Positions 1-10,107 are shown, counted from the stretch's first letter. The stretch: DNA of 64,000 bases from Paralcaligenes sp. KSB-10 (GCF_021266465.1 NZ_CP089848.1:2356001-2420000); one strand, 5' to 3'. Translations and numbers: made by a program. The notes: generated by a model not told the origin, from the letters alone.

Positions 1-651
1 GGCCGCAATCTGGGCCGAAGAAATATGCCCCGGCCGCAACAGAACCGGGCCCATGCCTTGATCGAGCCGCGACACATCCACAATCGTCGACTCGATCCCC
101 ACCTCGGACGGCCCGCCTTCAAGCACCAGCATCTCGGCATCGCCAAGCTCCGCAAACTCGCTGCGCACATGCGCCGCTAGAGTCGGCGAAACCTGGCCGA
201 ACTTATTGGCCGAAGGCCCCGCCACTCCGCCCTGCCCGCTGGGCTTCAACGCGGCAAACTCACGCAGCAAGGCTTGCGCCACGGGATGCGATGGGCAGCG
301 CAAGCCCACACTGTCCTGGCCTCCGCTGACCGCGGCCGGCACATGATCGGCCCGCGGCAATATCAGCGTCAAAGGCCCGGGCCAGAACGCCTGTATCAAG
401 GCGCGAGCCTCGGCTGGAATAGCCCGGGCCCAATAATCCAGATCCGCCTCCGGCGACACATGGACAATGACCGGGTGACTGGATGGCCGTCCCTTGGCAG
501 CGTAGATCCGCGCAATAGCGTCGGGGTTCTCGGCATCGCCCCCCAGGCCATAAACCGTTTCCGTCGGAAACGCGACCAGACCGCCCGCGGCCAGGCGCTC
601 CGCGGCCAGGCGCAATGCTCGCGCCATATCGGCAGGATTGGACATCGTCAT
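1..651 (-). CDS. sua5: L-threonylcarbamoyladenylate synthase (Sua5/YrdC family), 3' end beyond window
   Basis: Makes threonylcarbamoyl-AMP from threonine, bicarbonate and ATP, the first step of the t6A37 modification of ANN-decoding tRNAs in the cytoplasm. The frame is open from 651 to the window edge (217 codons). The YrdC signature PTETVYGLG lies near residues 29-37, the KGRPSHPV segment at about 53-60 and SAN near 147-149, all expected of the nucleotide/threonine site. The ATG at 651 overlaps the purK stop (TAATG), so translation is probably coupled; a second in-frame ATG at 645 is possible. The visible part covers the YrdC domain; whether a C-terminal Sua5 domain follows cannot be seen. 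Confidence 0.9.
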   Translation of the reverse strand, partial: MTMSNPADMARALRLAAERLAAGGLVAFPTETVYGLGGDAENPDAIARIYAAKGRPSSHPVIVHVSPEADLDYWARAIPAEARALIQAFWPGPLTLILPRADHVPAAVSGGQDSVGLRCPSHPVAQALLREFAALKPSGQGGVAGPSANKFGQVSPTLAAHVRSEFAELGDAEMLVLEGGPSEVGIESTIVDVSRLDQGMGPVLLRPGHISSAQIAA

Positions 652-1841
652 TACTTGAAAGAAATATGAAGTACGGCCGCGACAGCCGCGGCGGCCTCGC
701 GCACGGCATCGAACGTGGGCGCCACCAGATTGATGTGACCCATCTTGCGCCCGCGCCGGGCCTCTGCCTTGCCGTACAAGTGCAATTTGGCGTTCGGCGT
801 GCCCAGTACAGCGGCCCAATCGGGCTCTCGCTTCCGGCCGCTGGCGGGATCGAACCAGACATCGCCCAGGATGTTCAGCATAATGGCCGGGCATAAGCTG
901 TCGGTACTGCCCAGCGGCAAACCGGCCATGACGCGAACCTGCTGTTCGAACTGGCTCGTCACACAGGCATCCATCGTGTAATGGCCGCTATTATGTGGAC
1001 GCGGGGCGATCTCGTTGGCCACCAGGCTTCCATCCTGCAAGACAAAGAACTCCACGCACAGCACACCGTAATAATCCAGGCCATGCGCGATCGCCAGGGC
1101 GGCTTCAGCGGCCCGCTCGTGCAATGCGGACTCGGCCGCGGCGAATCCGGCCGCCACCGTCGAGACGGCCAGAATACCTTCGCGATGCTCATTGCTGGCC
1201 GGCGGATACGCTACCGCCCGGCCGTCGAAACCGCGCGCCAGCACCACGGAAAACTCCGACTTCAGCGGCATCAGGGCTTCCAGCACACAAGCCGTTCCCC
1301 CAAACGAGGCAAAGGCCTCCAGAGCCTGCTCGGGGCTGCCGACGCGTGCCTGGCCCTTGCCGTCATAACCCAGCCGAGCCACTTTAAGTATTCCGGGAAA
1401 CAGGGCCGCCGGCGCGGACAAAATATCCTTGGCGCCATGTATCGCAGCATAAGGGGCGAGCGGCACGCCTATTTTTCCGATAAAGGCTTTTTCCTGGATG
1501 CGGTCCTGCACAATAGCCACGGCCTGAGCCGACGGACTGACCCTGGAGCGCGTAGCCAGTCTTTCCAGGCTAAGCGCCGGAACGTTCTCGAACTCGGTGG
1601 AAATCGCCGGGCAGCGCTCCGACAGACGGGCCAGACCGGCTTCATCGTCGTACGCGGCCTGAATATGCAGGTCGGCCACGGCACCCGCCGGACACTGCGC
1701 AACAGGATCCAGCACCGCCACCTTGTATCCCATGCTCTGGGCGGCTTGACAGAACATCCGCCCCAACTGCCCTCCCCCAATCATGCCCAGCCAGCCTCCT
1801 GGCGCAATCGGATCGGAAAGGGAAACAGCAGTCTTGGCCAT
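651..1841 (-). CDS. purK: 5-(carboxyamino)imidazole ribonucleotide synthase PurK
   Basis: ATP-grasp enzyme that carboxylates AIR to N5-CAIR in de novo purine synthesis, feeding PurE. It has 396 residues, slightly longer than the E. coli enzyme. The N-terminal dinucleotide-like motif IGGGQLGRM is near residues 21-29, and the ATP-grasp metal/ATP segment with VEFFVLQDG and [12 protein letters not shown] lies in the C-terminal half. The gene follows purE on the minus strand after about 120 bases that contain a terminator-like hairpin. It is followed directly by sua5 with a one-base stop/start overlap. Confidence 0.95.
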   Translation of the reverse strand: MAKTAVSLSDPIAPGGWLGMIGGGQLGRMFCQAAQSMGYKVAVLDPVAQCPAGAVADLHIQAAYDDEAGLARLSERCPAISTEFENVPALSLERLATRSRVSPSAQAVAIVQDRIQEKAFIGKIGVPLAPYAAIHGAKDILSAPAALFPGILKVARLGYDGKGQARVGSPEQALEAFASFGGTACVLEALMPLKSEFSVVLARGFDGRAVAYPPASNEHREGILAVSTVAAGFAAAESALHERAAEAALAIAHGLDYYGVLCVEFFVLQDGSLVANEIAPRPHNSGHYTMDACVTSQFEQQVRVMAGLPLGSTDSLCPAIMLNILGDVWFDPASGRKREPDWAAVLGTPNAKLHLYGKAEARRGRKMGHINLVAPTFDAVREAAAAVAAVLHISFK

Positions 1842-1865
1842 AATCGGGAAAATTAAAAAATTAAA

Positions 1866-1897
1866 AATAAAAAAACCGGCATGCGCGCATGTTCCGG
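1866..1897 (-). terminator. Terminator-like hairpin between purE and purK
   Basis: Read on the minus strand, a GC-rich imperfect stem built on CCGG..CATGCG/CGCATG..CCGG is followed immediately by a run of seven T and an AT-rich tail. This has the form of an intrinsic terminator. It sits after purE and before purK, so it could reduce purK-sua5 expression relative to purE or act as a conditional terminator. Function is inferred. Confidence 0.55.
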
Positions 1898-1962
1898 CCG
1901 CTGCTCAAGCCATGCGCCGCATGCAAGACATGGCGCCACCTTGATAGCGCAGCCGCCCGGTC

Positions 1963-2499
1963 CTATAGGGTTACATGCGGGGGCACCGTCATGGCCTGTG
2001 CGGCCTCGGTTTGCCGGGTGCGGAATTCTTGCAGCTTCTTGCGCAAATCGGAATCGGTCGTAGCCAGGCAGGCAACCACATGCAGGGCGGCATTCGCGGC
2101 GCCCGCTTCGCCGATGGCGAATGTGGCTACCGGTATGCCCCTGGGCATCTGCACGATGGAAAGCAGAGAATCCTGGCCCTGCAAATACTTGGACGGAACC
2201 GGCACGCCGAATACCGGTACCGGCGTCAACGCCGCCATCATGCCGGGCAAATGCGCCGCGCCGCCCGCGCCCGCGATAATCGCACGCAGGCCGCGCTCGG
2301 TCGCCGAAGCGCCGTATTCGACCATTTGATGCGGCATGCGATGAGCCGACACAACGTGCAGCTCGTGCGGCACGCCAAACTCTTCAAGCACGGCGGCAGC
2401 CTGTTTCATTACGTCCCAATCGCTGGATGATCCCATGATGATGCCCACCAGGGGACTGGCATTGGATTCGGTCAAAGATTTCATAGTGAAGTCGGCCAT
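1963..2499 (-). CDS. purE: N5-carboxyaminoimidazole ribonucleotide mutase PurE
   Basis: Class I PurE, converting N5-CAIR to CAIR downstream of PurK. It has 178 residues; the core family is about 160-170 and the extra length is N-terminal. The substrate loop [10 protein letters not shown] lies near residues 22-31, with SAHRMP near 50 and the [11 protein letters not shown] motif near 76-86, all conserved in the family. A Shine-Dalgarno-like TGGAG stands about 8 bases upstream of the ATG at 2499. It lies between purC and purK in a purine cluster. Confidence 0.95.
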   Translation of the reverse strand: MADFTMKSLTESNASPLVGIIMGSSSDWDVMKQAAAVLEEFGVPHELHVVSAHRMPHQMVEYGASATERGLRAIIAGAGGAAHLPGMMAALTPVPVFGVPVPSKYLQGQDSLLSIVQMPRGIPVATFAIGEAGAANAALHVVACLATTDSDLRKKLQEFRTRQTEAAQAMTVPPHVTL

Positions 2500-2598
2500 A
2501 ACAATACTCCAGAGAGAGCGGCAAATTTTACCGTGCGGCGAAGGAAGCAGCGGTTACGAGCTGCATCCCCCCGTTACAGCTCAGACATGGAAGCCCGC

Positions 2599-3480
2599 CT
2601 ATGCCGTCAGGCGCGTCATGGCTTCGCGATACTTGGCCGCTGTTTTTTCAAGCACATCGGCGGGCAGGCGGGGCGCCGGCGGGGTTTTATCCCACACCTG
2701 GGTCTCGAGCCAATCGCGTACAAACTGCTTGTCGAACGAGGGAGGGCTGATGCCGACAGCGTACTCGGATGCCGGCCAAAAGCGCGACGAATCCGGCGTC
2801 AGGACCTCATCCATCAGATGCAGCTGGCCTTGCCCATCGAGCCCGAACTCGAATTTTGTGTCAGCAATGATAATGCCTTTGCCCGCTGCAAAATCAGCCG
2901 CTTCGGAATACAGCCTGAGCGTTACGTCGCGGATTCTTTCAGCCAGCGCCGCACCGACTTCACGCACCACATGATCGAAATCGACGTTCTCGTCGTGCGA
3001 ACCGAACTCGGCCTTGGCCGCCGGGGTGAAGATGGGCCGAGGCAGCTTGCCGGCCTGCCGCATGCCCGCCGGCAGGGCAATGCCGCAGATCGATCCGCCG
3101 GCCTGGTAGTCCTTCCAGCCCGAACCGATCAGATAGCCGCGGGCGACCGCCTCGACCAGGATGGGCTTGAGGCGCTTTACCACCACCGCCCGGCCACGCA
3201 CCTGCTCGCGCTCGGAGGGAGCGACGACATCTTCGGGAGCAATGCCCGTTGAATGATTGGGCAACACGTGCGCCAGCTTTTTCAGCCAGAACTCGGTCAG
3301 CTCGGTCAGCACCTGGCCCTTGCCCGGGATGGGATCGTCAAGAATGACGTCGAAGGCCGAAATGCGGTCGGTCGCGACGATCAGCAGCTTGTCTTCGCCA
3401 ACGGCATACATATCGCGCACTTTGCCGCGCCCCAGCAAAGGGAGGGAGTCGATAGATGATTGATGTAGTGCTTGCACCAC
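2599..3480 (-). CDS. purC: Phosphoribosylaminoimidazole-succinocarboxamide synthase PurC
   Basis: SAICAR synthetase, joining aspartate to CAIR with ATP in purine synthesis. At 293 residues it is of the longer PurC type. The N-terminal [10 protein letters not shown] motif (about residues 19-28) and the ATDRISAFD segment (about 36-44) mark the ATP site. The first codon is GTG (GTG GTG CAA) preceded by AAGGAC, a reasonable ribosome site; no upstream ATG is available. It is transcribed with purE and probably with fba, which ends about 120 bases upstream. Confidence 0.94.
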   Translation of the reverse strand: MVQALHQSSIDSLPLLGRGKVRDMYAVGEDKLLIVATDRISAFDVILDDPIPGKGQVLTELTEFWLKKLAHVLPNHSTGIAPEDVVAPSEREQVRGRAVVVKRLKPILVEAVARGYLIGSGWKDYQAGGSICGIALPAGMRQAGKLPRPIFTPAAKAEFGSHDENVDFDHVVREVGAALAERIRDVTLRLYSEAADFAAGKGIIIADTKFEFGLDGQGQLHLMDEVLTPDSSRFWPASEYAVGISPPSFDKQFVRDWLETQVWDKTPPAPRLPADVLEKTAAKYREAMTRLTA

Positions 3481-3506
3481 GATTTGTCCTTAGATCGAAA
3501 ACACAA

Positions 3507-3528
3507 CGCCCGACGAGCCTGTCGGGCG
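3507..3528. repeat. Small perfect hairpin between fba and purC
   Basis: An 8-bp perfect stem, CGCCCGAC / GTCGGGCG, closes a 6-base loop. No clear T-run follows on the minus strand, so it is not a textbook terminator. It may stabilise the end of the fba message or be a small REP-like element. Confidence 0.4.
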
Positions 3529-3601
3529 CCATTCATGCATTCAGGAAAACACGGCGCCTGAGGAACGTTCGGGCACCATGCTTTCCTGGCCGGCCAGACG
3601 C

Positions 3602-4666
3602 TTACTGAACCACTTGGGCCAGCTTGCCCGAGGCATATTGCTGGGCAATTTGAGACAGGGCAACCGGCTTGATCTTGCTGGCATTGCCGGCTGTGCCGAA
3701 CTCGGCATAGCGCTGTTTGCAAATCAGCTTCGCAGCCTGGCGTGCCGGCTTCAGATATTCGCGCGGATCGAACTTGGCCGGGTTTTCGGCCATGAAACGC
3801 CGAATTGCGCCGGTCATTGCCAAGCGTATATCGGTATCGATATTGACTTTGCGCACGCCGAACTTGATGGCTTCCTGGATTTCTTCAACAGGCACGCCAT
3901 AGGTTTCTTTCATGTCGCCGCCGAACTCGCGAATCTCGGCGAGCAGGTCTTGCGGCACGCTGGAACTGCCATGCATGACCAGGTGCGTATTGGGCAGGCG
4001 GTGATGGATTTCCTTGATGCGGGAAATCGACAAAATGTCGCCGGTGGGCTTGCGCGTGAACTTGTAGGCGCCGTGGCTGGTGCCAATCGCAATCGCCAGC
4101 GCATCGAGCTGAGTGTGGCGCACGAAATCGGCCGCCTGCTCGGGATCGGTCAGCAATTGATCCATGGTCAGCTTGCCATCCGCGCCATGGCCGTCTTCCT
4201 TGTCGCCCTGCATGGTTTCCAGGGAGCCCAGGCAGCCAAGTTCTCCTTCAACGGTAACGCCCAGCTTATGAGCCATTTCGACCACGCGGCGCGTGACATC
4301 GCGGTTGTAATCGTAGTCGGCAATGGATTTGCCGTCTTCTTTCAGGGAACCGTCCATCATGACGCTGGAAAAACCCAGCTCGATAGCCCCCTGGCAAATC
4401 GCGGGGGACTGGCCGTGATCCTGGTGCATGACGACCGGGATATGCGGAAACGACTCGACGGCCGCCTGGATCAGGTACTTCAGAAAGCCTTCGCCGGCGT
4501 ATTTGCGGGCGCCCGCCGAGGCCTGCATGATGACCGGGCTGTCGGTCTCATCGGCCGCTTCCATGATTGCCTGAACCTGTTCCAGGTTATTGACGTTAAA
4601 AGCGGGAATACCATAACCGTTTTCAGCAGCATGATCGAGCAACTGACGCATGGAAACTAGGGCCAT
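3602..4666 (-). CDS. fba: Class II fructose-1,6-bisphosphate aldolase
   Basis: Zinc-dependent aldolase that interconverts fructose-1,6-bisphosphate with DHAP and glyceraldehyde-3-phosphate. It has 354 residues, the usual length of the Calvin-cycle (CbbA-like) subtype. [10 protein letters not shown] near residue 80 carries a zinc-binding histidine, and GTSHGAYKF and VMHGSSSVP further along carry other metal/phosphate ligands. A strong AGGAGGT lies 8 bases before the ATG. Since this family is largely asaccharolytic, a gluconeogenic role is likely. It is the first gene of the minus-strand block fba-purC-purE-purK-sua5. Confidence 0.95.
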   Translation of the reverse strand: MALVSMRQLLDHAAENGYGIPAFNVNNLEQVQAIMEAADETDSPVIMQASAGARKYAGEGFLKYLIQAAVESFPHIPVVMHQDHGQSPAICQGAIELGFSSVMMDGSLKEDGKSIADYDYNRDVTRRVVEMAHKLGVTVEGELGCLGSLETMQGDKEDGHGADGKLTMDQLLTDPEQAADFVRHTQLDALAIAIGTSHGAYKFTRKPTGDILSISRIKEIHHRLPNTHLVMHGSSSVPQDLLAEIREFGGDMKETYGVPVEEIQEAIKFGVRKVNIDTDIRLAMTGAIRRFMAENPAKFDPREYLKPARQAAKLICKQRYAEFGTAGNASKIKPVALSQIAQQYASGKLAQVVQ

Positions 4667-4748
4667 GACTAGACCTCCTGAATGCAGAATAAATTAGGGA
4701 CAGGCGTCATTTTACGAGGGAATAGGATTAATTGCTTAAAGCCGCGCC

Positions 4749-5390
4749 TCACCGCTGCGGCCCAGTACGAGGGCGTAGCGCCGACTTGGGCCGGAACGCC
4801 TTGACGATCTGTTCGCGGGTTTCGATATACGGCCCGCCGATCAGGTCGATGCAATACGGCACGGCCGCAAAAATGCCGGCCACCCGCGTTTTGCCCTCGG
4901 CGTCTTTCAATCCTTCGAGCGTTTCCTTGATAGCCTTGGGTTGGCCGGGAAGATTGATGATCAGCGCCGCGTGTTCCGGCGTTTCGCGAATTACGGCCAC
5001 CTGGCGCGACAAAATGGCCGTGGGCACGAATGCAAGGCTGACCTGGCGCATTTGCTCGCCGAAACCCGGCATTTCCTTGGTCGCCACCGCCAGGGTGGCC
5101 TCGGGCGTGACATCGCGCCGCGCCGGGCCCGTGCCGCCCGTGGTCAGCACCAGATCGCAGCCCAGTTCGTCGACCAGATGAATCAGCGCCGCGGAGATCT
5201 GTTCGGTTTCATCGGGAACCAGGCGCGTGGCGAACTGGCACCTGCCCAATACGGCCGATTCAAGCCAGGCCTGCAATGCCGGCAGGCCCTGGTCCTGGTA
5301 GACGCCGCTGGAAGCCCGGTCGGATATGGATACCAGCCCGACCAGCAATTCATCGGGATGGCCACGCACAAGACGCTGTTGTTCAGACAT
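4749..5390 (-). CDS. mog: Molybdenum cofactor adenylyltransferase (MogA/MoaB family)
   Basis: Predicted to adenylate molybdopterin before molybdate insertion in Moco synthesis. It has 213 residues (E. coli Mog 195). The family motif TTGGTG..RRDVTPEA lies near residues 84-99, with NLPGQPKAI near 165 and a PYCIDLIGG..IE tail typical of Mog. The open frame extends upstream to 5531, but that part is translated intergenic repeat. The ATG at 5390 gives the family N-terminus and has AGGAAC just upstream. It stands alone between fba and an SDR gene. Confidence 0.88.
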   Translation of the reverse strand: MSEQQRLVRGHPDELLVGLVSISDRASSGVYQDQGLPALQAWLESAVLGRCQFATRLVPDETEQISAALIHLVDELGCDLVLTTGGTGPARRDVTPEATLAVATKEMPGFGEQMRQVSLAFVPTAILSRQVAVIRETPEHAALIINLPGQPKAIKETLEGLKDAEGKTRVAGIFAAVPYCIDLIGGPYIETREQIVKAFRPKSALRPRTGPQR

Positions 5391-5407
5391 ATTGTTCCTG
5401 AGAAAAA

Positions 5408-5433
5408 CGGGCGACCACAAGAGCCGCCCCTGC
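5408..5433 (-). repeat. Short intergenic repeat, copy 1 (GC-rich, CAGGGGCGGCTCTTGTGG type)
   Basis: On the minus strand this segment reads GCAGGGGCGGCTCTTGTGG then TCGCCCG. A closely related plus-strand segment occurs at 23023-23049 downstream of ubiD. A second related GC-rich unit lies next to this copy at about 5465-5500 (again a GCCGCCCCTG core followed by an A-rich stretch and a GGCGTCGG-like end), making an imperfect tandem of about 45-base units. It appears to be a dispersed intergenic repeat. Confidence 0.5.
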
Positions 5434-5570
5434 AAACACCCATGACGCCGGCCTTCCCCTCCATAGGGCCGCCCCTGTAAAAACCAACGGCGTCGGCCCC
5501 TCGCTCCGTAGATACCGTCTTTGGGTATCAATAAGATTCAGTGCAGGGAATGGCACTTGCGGCACCCGAT

Positions 5571-6329
5571 TTACACACAGCGGCCGCCGTCGACCTCCAG
5601 GCACGCACCGGTGACAAAAGCCGCCTCGTCGGACGCAAAATACAGGGCCGCATTGGCAATGTCCTGGGGCGTGGAAAATCGCCCCATCGGAATACCCGCC
5701 AGAAACCGCTCGCGATTGGCGGGCGTATCGGGCATGCCCATGAAATCTTCAACCAGGCCGGTGGCGCCGATAACGGGATTGACGCAATTGACACGGATAT
5801 TGTCTTTGCCGAGTTCGGCCGCCATCGCCTTGCTGGCCGTTACGACCGCGCCTTTGGTGCTGTTGTACCAGACCAGCCCGGGGCGCGGGCGGATCGCGGC
5901 CGTCGAGGCAATATTGACGAAAGAGCCGCCGCCGTGCCCACGGAAATAAGGCACCATATGCTTGGCAGTCCAGAAAATGCTTTTGACATTGACGTTGAAC
6001 ACCCGGTCGAACTCCTGCTCGGTGATATCGAGCAAAGGCTTGTTCTTGTGTGTAGTACCGGCGTTATTGACCACGCAATGCAATGCGCCGAAAGCCTTGA
6101 GCGTTTCTTCCAGCAAGTTTGCCACACTGGCCCCGTCGGCCACATCGGCCGCCGCGAATACGGCATCGCCGCCAGCCTGGCGTATCTGTTCGAGCACGGC
6201 CCGGCCATGCTCTTCGTGAATATCCGCTACCACCACACGCGCGCCCTCGCGCGCGAAGGTATGAGCGATACCGGCGCCAAAACCCGAGCCCGCCCCTGTC
6301 ACTATTGCCACTTTTCCTTCCAAACGCAT
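5571..6329 (-). CDS. SDR-family NAD(P)-dependent oxidoreductase
   Basis: Classical short-chain dehydrogenase of 252 residues. It has the cofactor motif TGAGSGFG near residues 11-18, D36-type acidic residue in VVVADIHE (suggesting NAD preference), NNAG near 90, catalytic Ser in NIAST, and the Y-x-x-x-K pair in YNSTK near 155-159. The C-terminal CLEVDGGRCV is typical. It lies 21 bases after an aldehyde dehydrogenase on the same strand, so the two are probably cotranscribed and may oxidise an alcohol and its aldehyde in turn. The substrate cannot be told; annotation as 3-oxoacyl-ACP reductase would be over-specific. Confidence 0.85.
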   Translation of the reverse strand: MRLEGKVAIVTGAGSGFGAGIAHTFAREGARVVVADIHEEHGRAVLEQIRQAGGDAVFAAADVADGASVANLLEETLKAFGALHCVVNNAGTTHKNKPLLDITEQEFDRVFNVNVKSIFWTAKHMVPYFRGHGGGSFVNIASTAAIRPRPGLVWYNSTKGAVVTASKAMAAELGKDNIRVNCVNPVIGATGLVEDFMGMPDTPANRERFLAGIPMGRFSTPQDIANAALYFASDEAAFVTGACLEVDGGRCV

Positions 6330-6350
6330 GCCTGCTTCCCTCGATATGTA

Positions 6351-7784
6351 TTAGTGTTTGATCGCTATGGTCTTGACCGTGGTAAATCCATAGAGGGCCT
6401 CGAAGCCCTTTTCACGACCGAAACCCGATTGTCCGGTACCGCCGAAGGGCAGTTCCACCCCGCCGCCCGCACCGTAATTATTGACAAAAACCTGCCCGGC
6501 CCGTACCTGGCGCGCCATCCGCATCTGGCGCGCGCCATCTTGCGTCCAGACGCCGGCCACCAGGCCAAACGGCGTATTGTTGGCCAGGCGCAGCGCGTCG
6601 GCTTCATGCTCGAACGAAATGGCCGCCAGCACCGGGCCGAAAATCTCTTCCTGAGCCAAGCGATGATCAGGCGGCACATTGCTCAACAGCACCGGCGGCT
6701 GATAAAACCCACTGGCAGGGGCCGAGGCTTCAAGCGTGCCGCGCGCCGCAACCGTGATCGCCGCCGCGTCGGCCTCATCCAGAAAGCCTCGCACGCGCGC
6801 CAGTTGTTTGGCGCTGATCAGCGGCCCGCAATCCAGATTTTCACCGGCCGGCCCGGTGCGAGTACACGCAAAGAGTTCGGACAGGCGCTCGATCAGCGTC
6901 GAGTACAAGGGACGCTGGATCAGCAAACGGCTGCCGGCCGAACACGTCTGGCCGGCGTTTTGCACTATGGCATTGAGAAGGACGGGCAAGGCCGCATCGA
7001 TATCGGCATCGGCAAAAACGATCTGCGGCGACTTGCCGCCCAGTTCCAGCGTAACCGGGGCAAAATGCCCGGCGGCAGCCTGGGCCACTTGCTTGCCGGT
7101 TTGGGGCGAGCCTGTAAACGAAATATGATCGATACCCGGATGAGCCGACAGGGCGGCTCCCGCCTCGGCGCCCAAACCGGTACAGATATTCAGCGCCCCG
7201 GCGGGCAGGCCGACATCCAGCGCGATTTGCGCCAGCTCCAGCAAGGACACGCAAGCGTCTTCGGCCGGTTTGACCACGCAGGCATTGCCGGCGGCCAAAG
7301 CGGCCCCCACGCTGCGGCCGAAAATCTGCAGGGGGTAATTCCATGGGATGATATGCCCGGTTACGCCATGCGGCTCGCGTAGGGTCAAGACGGTGTAATC
7401 CTGGGGATACGGAATCGTCGAGCCGTGCAGCTTGTCCACCGCCCCGCCGTAAAACTCGAAATAGCGCGCCACGGCGGCCGCGTCGGCCCGGGCCTGTTTA
7501 AGCGGCTTGCCAGTGTCTCTGGATTCGATTTGCGCCAATTGCTCCTGGCGATCCTGCAGCGCCACACTGAAGCGCAACAGCAGGCGGCTGCGTTCGGCCG
7601 GAGGCATTTTCCCCCAGACGCCTTCGCTGGCTGCCCGCGCAGCCAGCACAGCGGCATCGATATCGGCCTCGCGCGAACGGGCAATCGTGGAAAAAGCCTG
7701 GCCATCGGAAGGATCGATAACGGGCAGGGTTTCGCCGCTCTGCGCACTTACCCAGCGATTGGCAATGAAATTTTGGTACGTCAT
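6351..7784 (-). CDS. NAD(P)-dependent aldehyde dehydrogenase
   Basis: Aldehyde dehydrogenase superfamily protein of 477 residues, the usual length. Visible catalytic features are the general base Glu in LELGGKSPQIVF and the nucleophile Cys in NAGQTCSAGSR, with GNACVVKPAED and FTGSPQTGKQVA forming the cofactor fold and EEIFGPVLA and NNTPFGL near the C-terminus. The sequence resembles betaine/aminoaldehyde-type enzymes, but the substrate is open. It is the first gene of a two-gene unit with the SDR and is divergent from the YeeZ-like gene; the roughly 210-base region between holds AT-rich promoter-like sequence. Confidence 0.9.
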   Translation of the reverse strand: MTYQNFIANRWVSAQSGETLPVIDPSDGQAFSTIARSREADIDAAVLAARAASEGVWGKMPPAERSRLLLRFSVALQDRQEQLAQIESRDTGKPLKQARADAAAVARYFEFYGGAVDKLHGSTIPYPQDYTVLTLREPHGVTGHIIPWNYPLQIFGRSVGAALAAGNACVVKPAEDACVSLLELAQIALDVGLPAGALNICTGLGAEAGAALSAHPGIDHISFTGSPQTGKQVAQAAAGHFAPVTLELGGKSPQIVFADADIDAALPVLLNAIVQNAGQTCSAGSRLLIQRPLYSTLIERLSELFACTRTGPAGENLDCGPLISAKQLARVRGFLDEADAAAITVAARGTLEASAPASGFYQPPVLLSNVPPDHRLAQEEIFGPVLAAISFEHEADALRLANNTPFGLVAGVWTQDGARQMRMARQVRAGQVFVNNYGAGGGVELPFGGTGQSGFGREKGFEALYGFTTVKTIAIKH

Positions 7785-7994
7785 GAGTCTTGTCTCTTGA
7801 ATAAGTATTCACAAAGCGCGGCATTCTGTGCCGGCTTTGCTTGCCGTGTGCGCGGTATTGTCCGCGCTACGGGTCCATCTGAAAACCGAACTAAAATATA
7901 GTTTATCAGTATCGCCTCGTCTCACCCTGCACGGCGGGCAATATCGTCGCGGCCCACTCTGGAACAGTGCACGGATACATTCTCAAGGAAAAAA

Positions 7995-8837
7995 ATGGCA
8001 GGTAAACGCGTTTTACTGGCCGGTGCCGGCGACCTGTGCCTGCGCGCCGCGCAATTGCTGCTGAAACAAGGAGATGCGGTCTGGGGCCTGCGACGCCACC
8101 CTCCCAAAGATTCGCTTTCCGGCATACAGTGGCTGGCCGGCGACCTGACAGAAGACCTGGACTGCCTGCCCGCCGACCTCAGCCACGTCATTTACGCCCC
8201 TACGCCCGATCGCCGCAACGAAGCCGCCTACAGGGCCGTTTTCATGCAAGGCTTGCAGCATCTGCTCGCCGCCCTGAACCACCAGACACTGCAACGATTC
8301 CTGTTCATTTCGTCCAGCGCCGTCTACGGCCCCGATGAGCAGGCCTGGGTCGATGAGGCCACGCCGCCCGATCCCCGCGGTTTTAATGGCGAGGTACTGA
8401 TGGAAGCCGAACGCTGGCTGGCTGCCGAAGTACCCTGCGCCATCCGTTTTCGCCTTGCCGGCCTGTACGGCCCGGGCCGCGTGGCACTGCTCGAACGCCT
8501 GAGGCTGGGCAAGGTCACGGTGCCGCGACAGGCCGCGCACTGGGCCAACCGCTTTCATATCGACGACGCGGCGCGCGCCTCGGTGCATCTGCTTGAACTG
8601 GATCGGCCCGAGTCCTGTTATATAGGCGCCGACAACCGCCCGCACAAAATCGACGAACTGTACGATGCCCTGGCCCGCATGCTCGATGCCGGGCTGCCGC
8701 CCGACGCTCCCATGTCAGAGGAAGTAGGCAGCAAACGCCTGAGCAACGCACGTCTGCGGGCCAGCGGCTTCGAACCCGCCTGGCCCGATGCCATCGAAGG
8801 CTACCGCGCCCTGATCAGCCGGCGCGCGCCCATGTAG
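7995..8837 (+). CDS. NAD(P)-binding epimerase/dehydratase-like protein (YeeZ type)
   Basis: An extended-SDR-fold protein of 280 residues. It starts with a dinucleotide motif, LLAGAGDLCLRAAQ (residues about 7-20), and has SSSAVYGP with the conserved Tyr near 113-120 and GLYGPGR near 158-164. This pattern resembles E. coli YeeZ and related proteins with no assigned substrate. It starts at ATG 7995 after CAAGGAAAAAA. It lies in the opposite direction to the neighbouring pgk and aldehyde dehydrogenase genes and is not in their operons. Confidence 0.75.
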   Translation: MAGKRVLLAGAGDLCLRAAQLLLKQGDAVWGLRRHPPKDSLSGIQWLAGDLTEDLDCLPADLSHVIYAPTPDRRNEAAYRAVFMQGLQHLLAALNHQTLQRFLFISSSAVYGPDEQAWVDEATPPDPRGFNGEVLMEAERWLAAEVPCAIRFRLAGLYGPGRVALLERLRLGKVTVPRQAAHWANRFHIDDAARASVHLLELDRPESCYIGADNRPHKIDELYDALARMLDAGLPPDAPMSEEVGSKRLSNARLRASGFEPAWPDAIEGYRALISRRAPM

Positions 8838-8910
8838 AACGGACGGATTCGCACAGTGAGAAACGGGTGGGCCCCGCCCTGCCGCCCGCGAGGCGCGGAC
8901 TTATACAGCC

Positions 8911-10107
8911 TTATCCGGCCGCTCTTTCTTCCAGGATTTGTACCGCCGGCAAAGGCTTGCCTTCCAGGAACTCAAGGAACGCGCCACCGCCCGTCGAGAT
9001 ATAGCCCACTTTATCCGCGATATGGAACTTGGCTATGGCCGCCAGCGTATCGCCGCCGCCCGCGATCGAAAATCCGGCCGATTCGGCTACCGCTCTGGCC
9101 ACGCCCTGCGTACCCTTGGCAAAAGCCTCGAGTTCGAAAACACCGACTGGGCCGTTCCAGACTATGGTTCCCGCATTCCTGATAATTTCGGCCAGCTGCC
9201 CGGTTGTTGCAGGCCCTATGTCAAGAATCAGATCGTCGTCGGCCACTCGATCGGCCGGCTTGACGCTGGCGTGGGCATCGGCGCCAAACGACTTCGCGCA
9301 CACCACATCGACCGGAATCGGCACGGCGGCGCCGCGTTTTTTCATCAGGTCGATTACGGCCCGAGCCTGCCCAAGCTGATCGGGCTCGGCCAGCGATTTG
9401 CCGATATTCAACCCCGCGGCCAGCATGAACGTGTTGGCGATCCCTCCGCCCACCACCAATTGATCCACCTTCTCGGCCAGCGATTGCAGAATCGACAGCT
9501 TGGTCGATACTTTCGAGCCGCCGACAATCGCCACCAGGGGGCGCTTGGGTTCATGCAGGGCGCGCGCCAGGGCGACAAGTTCCGCCTCCAGCAACGGGCC
9601 CGCGCAGGCGATGGGCGCAAAACGCGCGATGCCATGAGTCGTGGCCTCGGCCCGATGCGCCGTGCCGAAGGCATCGTTGACATACACATCGCACAAGGCC
9701 GCCATTTTTCTGGCCAGGGCCTCATCGTTCTTTTTCTCGCCGACATTGCAGCGGCAGTTTTCGAGCAACACAAGCTGCCCGGCCTGGACCCGCACGCCGT
9801 CAACCCAGTTCTGCACCAGAGTAACCGGTGTTTCCAGCAGCTTGGAAAGACGCACGGCAACCGGCGCCAGTGTATCCGCGGCGGCGACCGTCCCTTCCTG
9901 GGGCCGCCCCAGATGCGAGGTGACCATCACCGCGGCGCCGGCATCCAGCGCCATGCGTATAGCCGGAACCGATGCGCGTATGCGCGTGTCTTCGGTGATT
10001 TCGCCCGCCTCGTTGAAGGGCACGTTCAGATCGGAGCGGATGAAGACCCGCTTGCCCGCCAGCGCGCCGGATTGAGCCAAAGAAGCAAGAGTTTTAACTG
10101 TAGACAT
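8911..10107 (-). CDS. pgk: Phosphoglycerate kinase
   Basis: Interconverts 1,3-bisphosphoglycerate and 3-phosphoglycerate with ADP/ATP. From the ATG at 10107 it has 398 residues, the family length; the frame stays open six codons further upstream without a good ribosome site. Motifs include [10 protein letters not shown] near 20-29, [10 protein letters not shown] near 61-70, GGSKVSTK near 200, GPVGVFE near 325 and GGGDTLAAI near 355. It follows gap on the minus strand across a short gap that contains a strong hairpin; tkt-gap-pgk looks like one operon. Confidence 0.95.
   Translation of the reverse strand: MSTVKTLASLAQSGALAGKRVFIRSDLNVPFNEAGEITEDTRIRASVPAIRMALDAGAAVMVTSHLGRPQEGTVAAADTLAPVAVRLSKLLETPVTLVQNWVDGVRVQAGQLVLLENCRCNVGEKKNDEALARKMAALCDVYVNDAFGTAHRAEATTHGIARFAPIACAGPLLEAELVALARALHEPKRPLVAIVGGSKVSTKLSILQSLAEKVDQLVVGGGIANTFMLAAGLNIGKSLAEPDQLGQARAVIDLMKKRGAAVPIPVDVVCAKSFGADAHASVKPADRVADDDLILDIGPATTGQLAEIIRNAGTIVWNGPVGVFELEAFAKGTQGVARAVAESAGFSIAGGGDTLAAIAKFHIADKVGYISTGGGAFLEFLEGKPLPAVQILEERAAG

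Noticed and set aside
1842-1962. A 6S RNA gene between purE and purK
   Set aside because: The gap is only about 120 bases and shows no long bulged hairpin of the 6S type.
5541-7382. Plus-strand open frame of 613 codons
   Set aside because: Antisense to the SDR and aldehyde dehydrogenase genes; composition is His/Arg/Gly-rich, as in shadow frames.
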